NCBI GenBank assembly: GCA_044224215.1 | Contig: JBGAKX010000005.1 | Coordinates: forward strand, 8,127 to 72,126 | Origin: DAOMFM01 sp035429825 | GTDB lineage: Bacteria; Acidobacteriota; Blastocatellia; UBA7656; JADIYM01 | Reading direction: 5' to 3' | Length of the DNA stretch: 64,000 nucleotides | Shown here: positions 63,601 through 64,000 of the stretch, in pieces | Position numbering within the stretch: position 1 is the stretch's first letter | Layout: every line of letters begins with the position of its first letter | The notes under the pieces: model-generated | Seen by the model: only the letters and a program-made list of their open reading frames with translations | Databases searched by the model: none | Told to the model about the DNA's origin: nothing | Made by a program: the position numbers and the translations under genes

Positions 63601-63941
63601 TTGTAGAAGGTCAGCTGGCGCGGCTCGCCGCCTTCGACGCCGATCACATAGACCTGGCGTGTGCCCGAGTACTGGCCGGTAAAGGCAATCCACCGTCCAT
63701 CGGGCGAGAACTTGGGAAACAGTTCCTCGCCGGGGCCGGAGGTCAGCCGGCGCGCATTGCCGCCGGCGTTGTCCACCACCCAAATGTCGCCGGCGTAGAC
63801 GAACGCCACCTTGTCCGCGCTTGCGTCGGGATACCGAAGCAGCCGTGTGAGCGCGGGTCTTGTGTTCTGAGCGGACGCCGCGGCCAGACCGGCAAGCGGG
63901 CAGAGGAGAACAAGGGCGAGAAGAGCCGCTACTTTACGCAT
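60651..63941 (-). CDS. Exported tricorn-type S41 serine protease
   Basis: 1096 residues. Signal peptide (1-25), then a WD/PD40-type beta-propeller (about 30-560, with repeated FSPDGRWIAF-type blades). A Pro/Ala/Glu-rich insert (about 550-590) and a second propeller part follow. The catalytic region has NTGHAYVTPGD (His), a PDZ domain, and the S41 core with the nucleophile in NGYSSSGGDAFPYYF (S985 best). Tricorn proteases degrade peptides; exported forms are common in Acidobacteriota. AAAGGACC precedes the ATG. The gene runs nearly to the window end; 63942-64000 shows no further feature. Confidence 0.93.
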   Translation of the reverse strand: MRKVAALLALVLLCPLAGLAAASAQNTRPALTRLLRYPDASADKVAFVYAGDIWVVDNAGGNARRLTSGPGEELFPKFSPDGRWIAFTGQYSGTRQVYVIGVEGGEPRQLTFYNDVGSIPPRGGVDNQVMDWTPDGKYVLFNAHRLPWSDRMPRPYIVPADGGMETPLVVPEGGTGMYSPDGKQYVYAPISREFRTWKRYRGGRNSDIWIYDLANNTSAAIVESPATDQLPCWVGDTIYFASDREKLYNLFAYDTKTKQLKKVTTHADFDVLWPSAGPNSVVYECGGYIYRYDVASGRDERVPIVVTGDFPHTIPYFKNVKDNIDSFDISPTGARAVFAARGDIFTVPAKEGEIRNLTNTPGIRELAAAWSPDGKWIAYQSDRTGEYELYLRRQDGTGEERRLTNGLNIWMFPAIWSPDSKKLAWGDKNQRLRYIDIDTGKIVDVDHSTTNDIGTYTWAPDSKWIAYTKNAETQYSTIWVHNLTDGKNYQLSTGMTNDDSPAFDPKGRYLYFVSNRDFNLTFSSFEFNYVYTNPTRVYVAVLSKDGPALFLPKSDEEKPKEEKPAATATPAPEPPKPAEGAQAAATAAPVVKIDVDGFDRRVRAIPGAPGNYGGLAATPDGVLYITGQGPGSKLEFYNVEAKEKQTILDGVTGYALSADGKQVLYQSQGNYGIIGVRSGQKAGDGQLALDKMNLKIDPRQEWQQEYVDVWRILRDWFYDPGMDMIDWNGVRAKYQPLIPFVATRSDLDYVFGEIAGELNTGHAYVTPGDSESVERVDTGLLGADIVADPSGYFKIAKIFPGENWSDDFRSPLTEPGIKASEGEFILAVNGRSTKGVKNFYELMENRAGEIVTLTLNSRPETAGAHDEMVRPIRKETNLRYLDWVQSRRAYVEKASGGRIGYIHLPNTANEGNRELFKGFYQQAQKEALIIDDRYNGGGFIPDRMIELLDRPLLNYWSQRGLELNTIPNYTNNGPKVTLINGYSSSGGDAFPYYFRKRGLGPLIGTRTWGGLIGISGNPSVVDGGNISAPRFRFLDTDGKWAVENEGVSPDIEVVDRPDLVAKGQDPTLERAVTILMEELRKNPPKKIVAPPPPDGR

Positions 63942-64000
63942 TCGAGGTCCTTTCGATGCAACAAGTTAAAGTTGAGTTGAAACAGGTAGTACGCCGATTC

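Overview
The window is a GC-rich bacterial chromosome segment. The gene families point to Acidobacteriota, most likely the Vicinamibacteria (subdivision 6) lineage: a giant hybrid histidine kinase with a two-component propeller and Y_Y_Y domain, a secreted tricorn-type S41 protease, an M61 peptidase, a System II cytochrome c maturation pair and several multiheme cytochromes. This assignment is inferred from gene content; no taxonomic marker was compared. No phage, transposase, CRISPR array or tRNA was seen. The only RNA gene recognised is rnpB (minus strand, about 42283-42708).

Layout. (A) 1-16 kb is mixed housekeeping and signalling: a 5'-truncated AttH/CrtC-like gene, an FAD monooxygenase of the aryl-CoA hydroxylase type, two neighbouring histidine kinases with related C-terminal tails, an MgtC/DUF4010 membrane protein, gltA, nadB, an M61 peptidase, a DUF4139 protein and two small proteins. 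(B) 16-40.5 kb reads as an ion, osmotic and compatible-solute region: DUF389 protein, receiver plus RsbW-like ATPase, CLC chloride channel with CBS domains, MauG-type diheme peroxidase, a sigma-54 two-component pair, a CPA1 Na+/H+ antiporter, a zinc-ribbon plus exported-protein pair, sucrose synthase, a bifunctional sucrose-phosphate synthase/phosphatase, a sugar ABC importer without its ATPase, an orphan RCK_C (TrkA_C) protein and a PgpH-type c-di-AMP phosphodiesterase. Four sequences with correct sigma-54 -24/-12 spacing lie in front of the kinase, the zinc-ribbon gene, the sucrose operon and the sugar-binding protein gene, so the local NtrC-family activator probably controls a regulon here. 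(C) 40.6-43.1 kb holds a TPR protein, an exported alpha/beta hydrolase, rnpB and an SCP2-domain protein.

(D) 43.2-59.7 kb is a one-strand electron-transfer locus and the most unusual part: a GlcG/HbpS-like secreted protein, 13-heme, 9-heme and 4-heme cytochromes c, ResB and CcsA, a TPR protein, then three fusion proteins. These are a cyclic-nucleotide-binding/four-cluster ferredoxin/membrane protein, a cytoplasmic FHA domain joined through one membrane helix to a heptaheme cytochrome, and a membrane flavoprotein with [4Fe-4S] sites, an inserted zinc ribbon and an apparently circularly permuted reductase fold. Together they suggest an NAD(P)H-to-extracytoplasmic-heme pathway with built-in cNMP and phosphothreonine sensing. 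I cannot match it to a described respiratory complex. (E) 59.7-64 kb holds a Tat-exported dienelactone-hydrolase-like protein and a tricorn-type protease, convergent around a strong hairpin.

Intergenic DNA also carries short-period repeats: an inverted array of 8-bp units at 760-828 and 10-bp-period arrays at 3469-3498 and 60604-60643.
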